Positions 9,296-18,040 are shown, numbered from the stretch's first letter. The stretch: 64,000 nucleotides of DNA from Sphingobacterium sp. BN32 (GCF_030503615.1 NZ_CP129963.1:2232001-2296000), one strand, 5' to 3'. Program-made: numbers and translations. The notes: generated by a model not told the origin, from the letters alone.

Positions 9296-10564
9296 ATGCA
9301 AGTTTTTAAATTTGGTGGTGCCTCTGTTAAGAGTTCAGAAAATATCAAAAATGTAGTTTCTATTATCGAGAAATACAAAAACTCCGAACTACTAGTCGTT
9401 GTCTCGGCCATAGGAAAAACAACGGACAAGCTCGCCAAAATAACGGACAACTATGTAAAGCGAAGTCCTGAGGCCCTAACGCTCCTTGAGGAACTAAAGA
9501 ACGAGCATTTCCAAATCTTAAACGAGCTTTTCGAGGATAAGACCTTCCCTATCTTCGATGATATTGCTAATACTTTTGTAGAAATTGAATGGATATTGGA
9601 AGAGGAGCCGCAAGATGATTATGATTATCTTTTTGACCAAATCGTATCTGTAGGCGAGCTATTATCGACAAAGATTATCGCGGGATACGGGCAATATATG
9701 GGTTTACCTGTCAAATGGCTGGACGCTAGAGACTATATCTTCACCGATAACACCTACCGCGAGGCAAATGTGGACTGGGTAAAAACAGAAGAGAAGATCC
9801 GTAAAGAGATACCTTCTATCCTTGATGATCATATCATCGTTACGCAGGGCTACATTGGTTCTACCTCCGAAAACTTCACCACAACACTAGGACGTGAAGG
9901 TTCCGATTATTCGGCTGCGATCTTTGCGGCTAGCTTAAACGCCGAAAACATCACGATCTGGAAAGATGTGCAAGGCGTATTGAATGCAGATCCGAAATGG
10001 TTCGACCAAACCGAGCTTATTCCGGAACTGTCCTACACCGACGCGATTGAATTGACCTATTATGGTGCAACTGTTATTCACCCGAAAACAATTAAGCCAC
10101 TTCAAAACAAAAAAATCACGTTAAACGTGCGTTCCTTTTTGAACCCTGAGGCTCCAGGAACGCAAATTAAAACAACGAATCAAACACTACCGGTTCCTTC
10201 CTTTATCTTCAAGGTCAACCAAGTGTTTATCAACATCCAACCGCGCGATTTCTCTTTTATCGTAGAAGATAACCTAAGTTCCATTTTCAACGAATTCCAC
10301 AAGCACCGCATCAAAATAAATATGATGCATAATTCGGCGATTAGCTTCAGCGTTAGTGTGGATGATACGGGGGAAAATGTATGGAACTTGCTTGATCAAT
10401 TGGAGAAACGATACAAAGTTTCGGTTGCGACGGGCTTGGAATTGATCACCATTCGTTACTACAATCAAGAAACTATCAACCGTGTTTTGGTAAATAAGGA
10501 AATTATTCGCGAACTTAAGGATAGTTATACCTGCCAAATGCTGGTGAAGAACAAAGATGAATAA
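9296..10564 (+). CDS. Aspartate kinase
   Basis: 422 residues, a monofunctional aspartokinase. It phosphorylates L-aspartate, the first step to lysine, methionine and threonine. The N-terminus has KFGGAS (residues 5-10; the family more often has KFGGTS). LGREGSDYSAA binds substrate, and the remaining 150 residues are consistent with tandem ACT domains for feedback control. It follows the lipoprotein gene after 5 bases and overlaps the next gene by 8 bases. The class (thrA/lysC-like) and inhibitor are not deducible. Confidence 0.92.
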   Translation: MQVFKFGGASVKSSENIKNVVSIIEKYKNSELLVVVSAIGKTTDKLAKITDNYVKRSPEALTLLEELKNEHFQILNELFEDKTFPIFDDIANTFVEIEWILEEEPQDDYDYLFDQIVSVGELLSTKIIAGYGQYMGLPVKWLDARDYIFTDNTYREANVDWVKTEEKIRKEIPSILDDHIIVTQGYIGSTSENFTTTLGREGSDYSAAIFAASLNAENITIWKDVQGVLNADPKWFDQTELIPELSYTDAIELTYYGATVIHPKTIKPLQNKKITLNVRSFLNPEAPGTQIKTTNQTLPVPSFIFKVNQVFINIQPRDFSFIVEDNLSSIFNEFHKHRIKINMMHNSAISFSVSVDDTGENVWNLLDQLEKRYKVSVATGLELITIRYYNQETINRVLVNKEIIRELKDSYTCQMLVKNKDE

Positions 10565-11741
10565 AGCAATTTTAGACAAAGAGGTTCAACATTTTATTAA
10601 AGCAAATCGCGAGAAATCGCCAACAGAAGTTGCTTTAAAGAAGAGCCCTTTCTCTACCGTTTCTTCTGCAGAACTTGCCTCCCAAATTGATGGATGGCAA
10701 CGGAGCGTCCGAAAACTCCCTACATGGGCATTCAGTGAAGGGATTTACTATCCTGATAAGCTCAATTTAGAACAGTGCTCGTCGGAGCACACAGCGCTTA
10801 TCAAACAAACCCTCATCCAGAAAGGTGCGCGTGTGATTGATTTAACGGGTGGATTTAGCGTAGACAGCTGCTACCTGGCACAGGAAGCATCCGAAGTAAT
10901 CCACTGCGAGCTCAATGCGAATCTTTCTGAAATCGTTGAATACAATGCGAAGATTCTTCGCGTAAATAATATTAAATGTGTAGTTACCGACGGCATCAAA
11001 CTCTTGGAGGAAAGCGAGGATGACGCATTTGATTATATCTACGTCGACCCCTCCAGGCGAGTGAATCAGGGCAAGGTATTTCTGCTGGAAGACTGCGAGC
11101 CCAATATTGTCGAACATCAAGATTTATTTTTTAAAAAGGCTCGTGTAGTAATCGCAAAGCTTGCTCCGCTCCTGGATATTTCAACCGCGTTGAACAGCTT
11201 GAAGCACGTAAAATGCGTGTATGTCATTAGTTTAGACAACGATTGCAAGGAATTATTATTTATACAAGAGCGTGGGTATACCGGCGAGACAAAGATTAAG
11301 GCGATCCGACTATTTCACGACCAGCTGCAGGATTTTGAATTCACCTATGCGGACGAGAAAGGTACGATTAGTCGCTTTTCTATGCCTCAGCATTACCTCT
11401 ACGACCCCGACGTGGCAATCAGTAAGGCCGGCGCTTTCAAAATCGTAGGCAAATATTTCGGATTAGGGAAACTGCATCAGCATGCTCACCTTTATACCTC
11501 CGACAAGTTTACCCCTGAGTTTCCGGGTCGCATATTTGAAATCATCGAAGTAATCCCATACGGCAATTTTAAAAAGAATAACCCCTATCCTCAAGCGAAT
11601 GTTGCTACGCGCAACTTCCCGGATAAGGTGGAACTCATTCGGAAGAAGCATAAAATTAAAGATGGCGGACAGATTTATCTATTCTTCACGACCGATATCA
11701 ACAATAATTACATCGCTATCGCCTGTCGGCGATTGCGTTAA
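10557..11741 (+). CDS. SAM-dependent methyltransferase with THUMP-like domain
   Basis: 394 residues. A Rossmann methyltransferase core is visible from VIDLTGGFSVDSCYLA (SAM loop, about residue 93) to DYIYVDPSRR (substrate motif D-P-S-R). It is flanked by an N-terminal helical part and a C-terminal THUMP-like or ferredoxin-like region, as in the PG_1098 family of Bacteroidota. The DPSRR motif resembles the DPPY class of nucleic-acid methyltransferases, which suggests an RNA target; this is inference. It closes the operon that begins at 7311. Confidence 0.82.
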   Translation: MNKAILDKEVQHFIKANREKSPTEVALKKSPFSTVSSAELASQIDGWQRSVRKLPTWAFSEGIYYPDKLNLEQCSSEHTALIKQTLIQKGARVIDLTGGFSVDSCYLAQEASEVIHCELNANLSEIVEYNAKILRVNNIKCVVTDGIKLLEESEDDAFDYIYVDPSRRVNQGKVFLLEDCEPNIVEHQDLFFKKARVVIAKLAPLLDISTALNSLKHVKCVYVISLDNDCKELLFIQERGYTGETKIKAIRLFHDQLQDFEFTYADEKGTISRFSMPQHYLYDPDVAISKAGAFKIVGKYFGLGKLHQHAHLYTSDKFTPEFPGRIFEIIEVIPYGNFKKNNPYPQANVATRNFPDKVELIRKKHKIKDGGQIYLFFTTDINNNYIAIACRRLR

Positions 11742-11782
11742 AATCCTACAATACTATTACAATAGCACATCGTATTTGCTCT

Positions 11783-11790
11783 TATCTTTG
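11783..11790 (+). promoter_or_regulatory. -7 box (TATCTTTG) of the LLM monooxygenase gene
   Basis: It matches the Bacteroidota -7 consensus TAnnTTTG exactly and ends 5 bases before ATG 11796, so the transcript would start at or next to the start codon. No clear -33 TTTG is at the standard spacing. Confidence 0.45.
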
Positions 11791-11795
11791 ATTCT

Positions 11796-12797
11796 ATGGA
11801 GCAGATAAAATATTCTCTTTTAGAATTAGCTAATGTTGGTAAGAATAAAACCATTGCACAGGCAATAGAACGCGCCAAAATCGGCGCGCAAACCATCGAT
11901 AATTTAGGTTATACGCGTATATGGCTCGCTGAGCATCATAATATGGAATATGTTGCGAGCTCTGCCACGGCAGTATTGATCGGCCATATTGCTGCCCATA
12001 CGCAGCATATCCGTGTTGGCTCCGGTGGAGTCATGCTCCCTAATCACTCTCCTTTAGTGATTGCGGAACAATTCGGAACCTTAGAAAGCATTTACCCAGG
12101 ACGCATTGATTTAGGACTGGGAAGAGCCCCGGGTACCGATCAAGCGACGGCTATGGCACTGCGGAGAAACAACCTGAATACCCAGTTCTACTTCCGTGAC
12201 GATGTGCAGGCCTTACAGCAGTATTTTGATGCTACAAATGCAACAGCAAAAGTTCGAGCGTTTCCTGGAGAAGGTTTGGACGTGCCTATTTGGATATTAG
12301 GATCCAGTACAGACAGCGCCTACCTCGCTGCGGAACTGGGGCTCCCCTATGCATTTGCAGCGCATTTTGCGCCTGCCATGTTGGAACAGGCAGCAATGAT
12401 ATACCGAACGCATTTTAAACCTTCCGAGCAATTACAGGAGCCTTATTTTATGGTCTGTGTCAATGTAGTCGCCGCAGACAGTCAGGAGGAAGCGGAGCTA
12501 CTCGCAAACAGTGTATTTAACATGTTCGCGGGCATCATCACGAATCATCGAATGCCTCTATCGCCACCTACAGAAAAACCGATATATCACGGCATCTCGG
12601 AGATTGAACAAGCTGTTTCTAACATGACTAAGTGCACTTTTATTGGAACGAAAGACAAGATTGCAGAGGAATTAAGAAGTTTCGCTAATGAATTGCAAGC
12701 GAAGGAAATCATGATAACCAATAACATCTTTGACGATACTAAAAGACTTCATGCATTCGAGCTTATTGCGGATGCATTTAAAGTAGTGAATTCATAG
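11796..12797 (+). CDS. LLM-class flavin-dependent oxidoreductase
   Basis: 333 residues of a luciferase-like monooxygenase TIM barrel. WLAEHHNMEYVASSATAVLIG and GSGGVMLPNHSPLVIAEQFGTLESIYPGRIDLGLGRAPG are signatures of the MsnO8/YhbW subgroup. These enzymes use reduced FMN; most have no assigned substrate. It stands apart from the preceding operon by 54 bases and carries its own -7 box. A 15-bp hairpin about 100 bases downstream may end the transcript. Confidence 0.9.
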   Translation: MEQIKYSLLELANVGKNKTIAQAIERAKIGAQTIDNLGYTRIWLAEHHNMEYVASSATAVLIGHIAAHTQHIRVGSGGVMLPNHSPLVIAEQFGTLESIYPGRIDLGLGRAPGTDQATAMALRRNNLNTQFYFRDDVQALQQYFDATNATAKVRAFPGEGLDVPIWILGSSTDSAYLAAELGLPYAFAAHFAPAMLEQAAMIYRTHFKPSEQLQEPYFMVCVNVVAADSQEEAELLANSVFNMFAGIITNHRMPLSPPTEKPIYHGISEIEQAVSNMTKCTFIGTKDKIAEELRSFANELQAKEIMITNNIFDDTKRLHAFELIADAFKVVNS

Positions 12798-12893
12798 TCT
12801 TCGCGCCGAGTATGATGGCGACAGAGTTAGGTTTAGGCTTTCCATTATACCACGACTCAACCATCGTTATCCTATAACGACAGAATTAAACGC

Positions 12894-12939
12894 AATAGTA
12901 AAACTAATAAAGTGCCTAGGTGCGATTAGTTTTACTATT
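12894..12939 (+). terminator. Perfect 15-bp hairpin after the LLM gene
   Basis: AATAGTAAAACTAAT (12894-12908) and its exact reverse complement (12925-12939) enclose a 16-base loop containing GCCTAGGTGC. The stem is A/T-rich and is followed by a mixed CTTATTTTAG rather than a T run. It may be a weak terminator, an operator or an RNA processing site. A smaller hairpin, CGTTAT-CCT-ATAACG, precedes it near 12864. Confidence 0.5.
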
Positions 12940-13207
12940 CCTTATTTTAGTTAACAGCAAACCTAGATTAGCAACATTGAGCGCAACCCATGTTATAACA
13001 TGTTTTTAAAAAAATAAGCTATTTATTTTTATTTAGATAACATTAATCGATTTTTATTGAAACTTTATCAAAGTTTACCAAAAATGGAAAACAAACTGTT
13101 TCTTATTTAAAGAGAAAATTTATATTTTTAGAACAGCATCTATGGGCTAATTGTTATGATTAGCGAACGTTTGAATATCATATATCAAAAAATTACGGAC
13201 GAAACCT
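12940..13207. other. AT-rich upstream region of the FAD/NAD(P) protein gene
   Basis: The 12798-13207 gap holds the hairpin above and then AT-rich DNA. A 23-codon frame, MISERLNIIYQKITDETYDL.. (13156-13227), overlaps the start of the next gene in another frame. It could be a leader peptide or chance. No other gene was seen. Confidence 0.4.
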
Positions 13208-15073
13208 ATGATTTGGAATTCATCTAGCTTAGACTCTGAACTCTTGAACTTACCTAACGAACTTAAATCGTTCGTTAAAACTGTAAATCAACTTCCAATC
13301 AGCTCTCCTACCGATTTCCATATCGCTATCGTTGGAGCAGGTCCAAAAGGTTTCTATGCTTTAGATACGTTCGTTAAACTTGGAAGGGAAAAAATAAATA
13401 ATACATTACTCGGGAATCGAAAGATTCAGATACACTGGTTCAACAAGGACAATCATTTCGGAACAGGACCTAACTTCCACACCGATTTACCAGACTACTT
13501 TCTCGTCAATCGATATATTGCTGATATTACCTGCTGGGAGGAAGATGCGAAAAACGGCAATCCAAACCAGCAATCCTTGATCCAATGGTTGCAAAAACAT
13601 TCTATATCCGCAAAAGAGCCTGCATGGGATCATTTATGCACGCGCGAATTATTGGGTTATTATTTTATTGATGCTGTAATTGCTGTAATTAAAGAAAAAC
13701 ACCCTTCGATTGAAATACAGCTAGTAAGAGAGCGGATTTGCGATCTCGATATCGTGGAAGACAAATCAATACTTACCGGTGCAGCAGGTGAAATACCTTT
13801 TCAATACGACTCCGTCATCTTAGCAACGGGCCATTCTTATGAAAGTACAAGCTTCTCCCATCTGAAACAAGATCCTGAAGCTTCCTACACAATTATCGAC
13901 GAAGTTTATCCTGTTGAGCGACTAAGCGAGATTCCTGCTCGCGCAGATGTAGCTATCTATGGAACTGGACTTACTTTTTTAGATGCAATGCTCGAATTAA
14001 CGGAGGGACGCGGGGGAATATTTTACAAGAAAGAGGACGAATACCATTACCTCAGTTCGGGACACGAGCCCATCATGTATCCGTTTTCACGTAGAAATCT
14101 GCCTAACATGCCAGTAAATGCTTACTCGAATTCCAATAAACGGACGCTCGCCTTCATGACGGACGAGTGGTTAAATGGTTTGCTGGCGCAAAATAGAAAG
14201 ATTGATTTCATTGAAGAAATTATTCCAATCCTTGATCTCGAAGTAAAATATGCTTTCTATCCACTAATTCCTGAATTTAACGGACTTGATAATGAAAGTA
14301 TTTTAGCATTCCTCCATGATGATAGCCAGGAGAAGTTGTTTAGTCTTTTTGCTTTGGTCAATCCCATGTTGTATTCGAAATTACCATTGGATACGAATTA
14401 CCAAGAATTCATTTTGGACTTGAGCAATTACTGCTTACAAATGACAGAATTTGGAGAATTTCACAGCCCTATGGCTGCAGCGACGGCTGCACTGAGAGAA
14501 GGATTTGAGCAAATCGTAAAAATCAATAATGCTGTTGGTTTTACCGCTAATTCACAAAAAGCGTTCGAGGATAAATGGTTTCCAAATATCAATCATTTAG
14601 CTTATGGACCTCCACGCGAGGTCTCCGAAAAATTCTTCTGTCTGATGCGTGAAGGCTTTGTCAAGTTTATTTTCTCGGACACCGCCTCTGTTACACAGGC
14701 TGGCAACAGTATCCGATTAAAAAATAAATACATGGAAAAAGATTTTCAGTATTTATTGAATGCCCGAATCCAAAAGGGCAATCTGAGGATAAAAAATCAT
14801 CCTTTGTATGATCGCTTGTTGAATAAAGGTATTATTAAAGAATGGGTGAATGAGCAGTTATCCACAGGAAAGATAGCTATAGATAAAAATGGAAAGCCTG
14901 CCGGATTGAAGGAACAACATAAAATTTATCTTTACGGAATACCAACGGAGGGCCAAGTTATTAGCAATGACTCGATTTTAAGAACACGAAATAACTTTGC
15001 TAAACCATGGGCAAAGGACACTTTGGCAACTTTTGAGCAAAAGTGTGCAGAACTAAACGTAAGAACGCTTTAA
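13208..15073 (+). CDS. FAD/NAD(P)-binding oxidoreductase-like protein
   Basis: 621 residues. A dinucleotide-binding motif, HIAIVGAGPKGFYALD, lies near residues 37-52, followed by FGTGPNFHTDLPDYFLVN and, further on, SVILATGHSY and VAIYGTGLTFLDAM. This is the pattern of the FAD-NAD(P)-binding family (PF13454 type) of hydroxylase-like flavoproteins. The N-terminal 35 residues have no recognised domain. The substrate is unknown; relatives include amino-acid N-hydroxylase-like proteins, but key residues for that activity were not identified. It is monocistronic apart from a possible tiny frame downstream at 15180. There is no enzyme partner nearby. Confidence 0.8.
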   Translation: MIWNSSSLDSELLNLPNELKSFVKTVNQLPISSPTDFHIAIVGAGPKGFYALDTFVKLGREKINNTLLGNRKIQIHWFNKDNHFGTGPNFHTDLPDYFLVNRYIADITCWEEDAKNGNPNQQSLIQWLQKHSISAKEPAWDHLCTRELLGYYFIDAVIAVIKEKHPSIEIQLVRERICDLDIVEDKSILTGAAGEIPFQYDSVILATGHSYESTSFSHLKQDPEASYTIIDEVYPVERLSEIPARADVAIYGTGLTFLDAMLELTEGRGGIFYKKEDEYHYLSSGHEPIMYPFSRRNLPNMPVNAYSNSNKRTLAFMTDEWLNGLLAQNRKIDFIEEIIPILDLEVKYAFYPLIPEFNGLDNESILAFLHDDSQEKLFSLFALVNPMLYSKLPLDTNYQEFILDLSNYCLQMTEFGEFHSPMAAATAALREGFEQIVKINNAVGFTANSQKAFEDKWFPNINHLAYGPPREVSEKFFCLMREGFVKFIFSDTASVTQAGNSIRLKNKYMEKDFQYLLNARIQKGNLRIKNHPLYDRLLNKGIIKEWVNEQLSTGKIAIDKNGKPAGLKEQHKIYLYGIPTEGQVISNDSILRTRNNFAKPWAKDTLATFEQKCAELNVRTL

Positions 15074-15179
15074 ATCGGTCATAATATTATCCTATATATC
15101 ACTTAACATAATCTTAATGCATTAGTAATGTTAACATCAAAATACTCCCCTATATTCGTATAAATAAAATTTAAAAGAA

Positions 15180-15272
15180 ATGATTAAAGACGAAGTATTA
15201 TTAGCAGAGATCAATACGATCCTAGTAGAATTCATGTATGATGGTGATGATTTTAATTCAGAAGAGGATTAA
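15180..15272 (+). CDS. Possible 30-residue acidic peptide
   Basis: An ATG-to-TAA frame of 30 codons lies 106 bases after the FAD/NAD(P) gene: MIKDEVLLAEINTILVEF, then an Asp/Glu-rich tail (MYDGDDFNSEED). The A-rich stretch AATTTAAAAGAA precedes the ATG. TATATTCG, one base off TAnnTTTG, sits about 20-30 bases upstream. There are no Cys, Ser/Thr cluster or double-Gly leader marks of a known RiPP class. It may be a real small protein or chance. Confidence 0.35.
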   Translation: MIKDEVLLAEINTILVEFMYDGDDFNSEED

Positions 15273-15349
15273 GGTCCCACCTCATACCTATTACTCCCAA
15301 CCAATAACCTCCTATTAACTACAATTACTTTTCTAAATCTTACAGCAAA

Positions 15350-15366
15350 CATAGATGATATCTATG
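15350..15366. terminator. Small hairpin after the 30-codon frame
   Basis: CATAGAT-GAT-ATCTATG, a perfect 7-bp stem with a 3-base loop, extended by AGCAAA/TTTACTGCT. Weak T content follows. It could end a short transcript that begins near 15165. Confidence 0.35.
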
Positions 15367-15469
15367 CTTTACTGCTTTGTATCCTCGCCATCATTCTAGT
15401 ATTGTCCATAAGGAATTATATAATATTGATATATTTGCTAGGCTAACCAAAATAGTTGATATGTTGCGA

Positions 15470-15525
15470 TGAAGCCCGAAGCGTTATGCCCACCACGGGG
15501 CGCTGAAGCCACCGGTTAAAATTTA
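15470..15525. other. GC-rich block in an AT-rich gap, unassigned
   Basis: Within the 15273-15582 gap, a block of about 55 bases (GATGAAGCCCGAAGCG... to ...GAAGCCACCGG) is far richer in G+C than its surroundings. It can fold through AGCG/CGCT and CCC/GGG pairs around ACCAC. No reading frame is convincing and no known RNA family was recognised. The rest of the gap shows nothing else. Confidence 0.3.
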
Positions 15526-15582
15526 AAATCGATGACTTAGGTTTTAGGATGGCCATCAATCAAAATACAGAAAGGATTTTTC

Positions 15583-16158
15583 ATGAAAGCTGAACTGTTA
15601 GATTTTAAGATTGAATCGAGCGATGAAATTTCTGCCCAGTTTTTAAAAAGGGAGATATTTTCATTTCGAGATGCTGCAAGATTTATACAAAATTTGGATT
15701 ATGGACGAAATTCGGATAAAAACAACCTTAAAGCAGTTTTCATAGAAAATAAAGGAACCTGCAGCAGCAAACATACCCTCCTGAAAACTTTAGCAGTTGA
15801 AAATGGTTTCTATGGTATACAGCTGACTATAGGAATTTTTAGAATGAATGGTGAAAATACGCCGAAAATTAAGGATCGGTTATTAAAATATGATATCGAT
15901 TTTATTCCCGAAGCACATACCTACCTCAAATACAAGGGACAGTATTTTGATTATACGAGAACAGGATCCTCTGCAAACGACTTCTTAGACGACCTTCTTT
16001 TTGAGGTTGAAATCCAACCGAACGAAATTGGAGAAGAAAAAGTAAAAATTCACCAAACGTTCTTAAATAACTGGGTGGATAAGAATCCTGAATTAAAATA
16101 TTCAGCAAAAGAAATATGGGACATTCGTGAAGAATGTATTGCGGATCTTTCTAAATAA
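15583..16158 (+). CDS. Transglutaminase-like (Cys-His-Asp) protein, function unknown
   Basis: 191 residues without a signal peptide, so cytoplasmic. GTCSSKH puts a Cys at residue 60 at the start of a helix. EAHTYLKYKGQYFDYT puts a His at 112 and an Asp at 123 on a strand. This Cys...His...Asp spacing and the hxWYD-like pattern are those of the transglutaminase/papain-like fold. The family assignment is my inference from motif order. If right, it is a cysteine peptidase or amidase-like enzyme. The lipoprotein gene follows 19 bases later and may be co-transcribed. Confidence 0.55.
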   Translation: MKAELLDFKIESSDEISAQFLKREIFSFRDAARFIQNLDYGRNSDKNNLKAVFIENKGTCSSKHTLLKTLAVENGFYGIQLTIGIFRMNGENTPKIKDRLLKYDIDFIPEAHTYLKYKGQYFDYTRTGSSANDFLDDLLFEVEIQPNEIGEEKVKIHQTFLNNWVDKNPELKYSAKEIWDIREECIADLSK

Positions 16159-16177
16159 TTCGTAATTTCTAACAATT

Positions 16178-16960
16178 ATGCAAAAACTATCAACGATACT
16201 TTCAATCGCTATTTTATTAACTTTCACGCAGTGCAACTCAACGAGTAATTCGGCAATAAACAATTCCGAATTAGACACTACAGCTCAGCGGGTTGATTCG
16301 CTCGCATTAACGGAAAACCCCAGAGGAATCGAGGAAAATCAGCCCGACAGCCTTGTTGAGGGCCATATACTGTTACCAGCGAGCTATCGGATATGGGAGC
16401 AATCGGAATCCATCAGCAATATTATGGACAGCACTTGGCTTGCCCTTTATAAAAAAGGAGATCAATTCTTTATCGGCAAGATCAAATATAAGATTGAACA
16501 TGCAGCCGAAGAGCCTTGCTCTGGCCAGCCTACAGAGACGATTCTACCGGAATACCGGACATACGCATTTTTCAATTTACAAGAAATGAAAGCTGGGGCA
16601 ATCGATAGTATTTCAATTCAAAATTCAGTTCTGAATCCAAATGAAAGCTCTTCTTTTTCCTTCAACGGAAAGCAGTATAGCATCAAAGCCTCAGGAAGAG
16701 CTTTTGACGATCGTGAAAAGAATGGTGCCGGATTTTATAAGCTGGAACTCTATGAGGACAATCGATTAAGCCGTGTGATACTACAGCAAGATCAGTACAA
16801 CGACACCCACACCGAAATTCAGTTCATTAGCGACTTTGATAAAGACGGGAAGCCAGACTTTATCTTTTCGAGTCCGAGAGATTATGAAGAGGAACGTGTA
16901 ATTATCAACCTGTCCAATTCGCCTTATGCGTTTGAAGGCAGTCGGCAATTCGATTGCTAA
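16178..16960 (+). CDS. Hypothetical lipoprotein
   Basis: 260 residues with a lipoprotein signal (SIAILLTFTQC, Cys at about 19), so it is probably anchored in the membrane facing the periplasm. A Ser/Asn-rich linker of about 40 residues follows. The C-terminal part contains FISDFDKDGKPDFIFSSP, a D-x-D-x-D-G calcium-loop-like motif of the FG-GAP/VCBS kind. No enzyme motif was seen. Its stop codon abuts the stop of the convergent acyl-CoA dehydrogenase-like gene (16961) with no intervening base. Confidence 0.6.
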   Translation: MQKLSTILSIAILLTFTQCNSTSNSAINNSELDTTAQRVDSLALTENPRGIEENQPDSLVEGHILLPASYRIWEQSESISNIMDSTWLALYKKGDQFFIGKIKYKIEHAAEEPCSGQPTETILPEYRTYAFFNLQEMKAGAIDSISIQNSVLNPNESSSFSFNGKQYSIKASGRAFDDREKNGAGFYKLELYEDNRLSRVILQQDQYNDTHTEIQFISDFDKDGKPDFIFSSPRDYEEERVIINLSNSPYAFEGSRQFDC

Positions 16961-18040
16961 TTATCGTCCGTTCAACAAACTATGTTGGCTCGCAGTAAAG
17001 ATATTACGAAAAACAATGTTAATCTCCTGCTCTGCTTGCGAAGCACGAATACCTAGTAGCGGAAATAGTTCTACGACCTGCAATCGCATATCCTTGACAA
17101 ACGCTCTGGAAAAGCTCGCTAAATCCTCATATGGACCGTTATTACCTTCGAAATTGCTAGCAATAACATTCGCCCATATCGTCTTCGCCAGTGCGAAAAC
17201 ATGTTCTCTGCGTGCATTAAAATCAGTTTGTATAGTATCTAGCAGTTTGAACCTTTCCTTGCTGTATTGGCTCGCCCAATTCGGATCTTTAGACTTTTCG
17301 AAAAAATACTTCTCCACCAAATCTAGGAAACGGCGAAACATACCTACATAATTCACCAATAGAGTAATCTCTGCGAATGGCATAAAAGGGATATCAAACA
17401 ATGGCGAATCCGATTTCTTTGCCGCAGGATCTAACAGGAACGCATTATTCTTTGCAACCTTTATATTTTGAAGCGAGAAACTATGGCTCGCGGTACATTC
17501 CAATCCAAATGACGTCCAATCATAATGAATCAATACCTGATCACGTGGTACAAAAAACGAAGATACCACTTGTTCCCCATCCTCATTGAGCACCGGCACG
17601 CCCTGATCCAATAAATTCGCATTTAAGGTAAAATGTGTCAAGTGTGGAGCGCCCGTAGCGTATTGCCACTCGCCCGAAAGGATATAATGTTCTCCATCCC
17701 AATTGGCAGTACCCGCAGCGCGACCACTCCCACCCCAGCAAACCGTTGGTTGACTGAAAATACCCTTCGCCAAGGATGGCTCCAAGAAGCCGGCGAACAT
17801 ATTGGCGCCAGAGCAAAGCGTTACTGTCCAGGTATAGCCTCCATCTACGTATGCCAGCTCTTCTAAAAGAGTCAAACCCTCTACCAGACTAGCTTCTAAT
17901 CCGTCATAAACTTTCGGCACCCACAAGTTGAACCATTGGTTTTCATAGGCAAGCTTTAATGTGGCAGGCGCTAGTGATTTCATTTTAATCGCTTCAGCCT
18001 GCGACTCTTTAATAATTAGAATTTGTTCTGGAGTAAGCAT
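16961..18040 (-). CDS. Acyl-CoA dehydrogenase-like flavoprotein
   Basis: 359 residues. The N-terminal helical domain (LTPEQILIIKESQ), middle beta domain (CWGGSGRAAG, GEWQYATGAPHLTHF) and C-terminal helical bundle follow the acyl-CoA dehydrogenase fold. The chain is about 20 residues short of typical family members. The middle domain differs from classical enzymes and looks more like the flavin-dependent hydroxylase or desulfurisation branch. It overlaps pnuT by 32 bases and so should be expressed under the same TPP riboswitch. That suggests a role on a thiamine-related or sulphur heterocycle compound, but this is inference only. Confidence 0.75.
   Translation of the reverse strand: MLTPEQILIIKESQAEAIKMKSLAPATLKLAYENQWFNLWVPKVYDGLEASLVEGLTLLEELAYVDGGYTWTVTLCSGANMFAGFLEPSLAKGIFSQPTVCWGGSGRAAGTANWDGEHYILSGEWQYATGAPHLTHFTLNANLLDQGVPVLNEDGEQVVSSFFVPRDQVLIHYDWTSFGLECTASHSFSLQNIKVAKNNAFLLDPAAKKSDSPLFDIPFMPFAEITLLVNYVGMFRRFLDLVEKYFFEKSKDPNWASQYSKERFKLLDTIQTDFNARREHVFALAKTIWANVIASNFEGNNGPYEDLASFSRAFVKDMRLQVVELFPLLGIRASQAEQEINIVFRNIFTASQHSLLNGR

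Noticed and set aside
12798-13207. tRNA or rRNA genes in the larger gaps
   Set aside because: No cloverleaf arms (GGTTCGA-type T loop with a matching acceptor stem) were found in any gap.
13208-15272. Reading the flavoprotein plus 30-codon frame as a RiPP cluster
   Set aside because: No leader-core signature, maturase, protease or transporter is present; only the small frame itself is reported.
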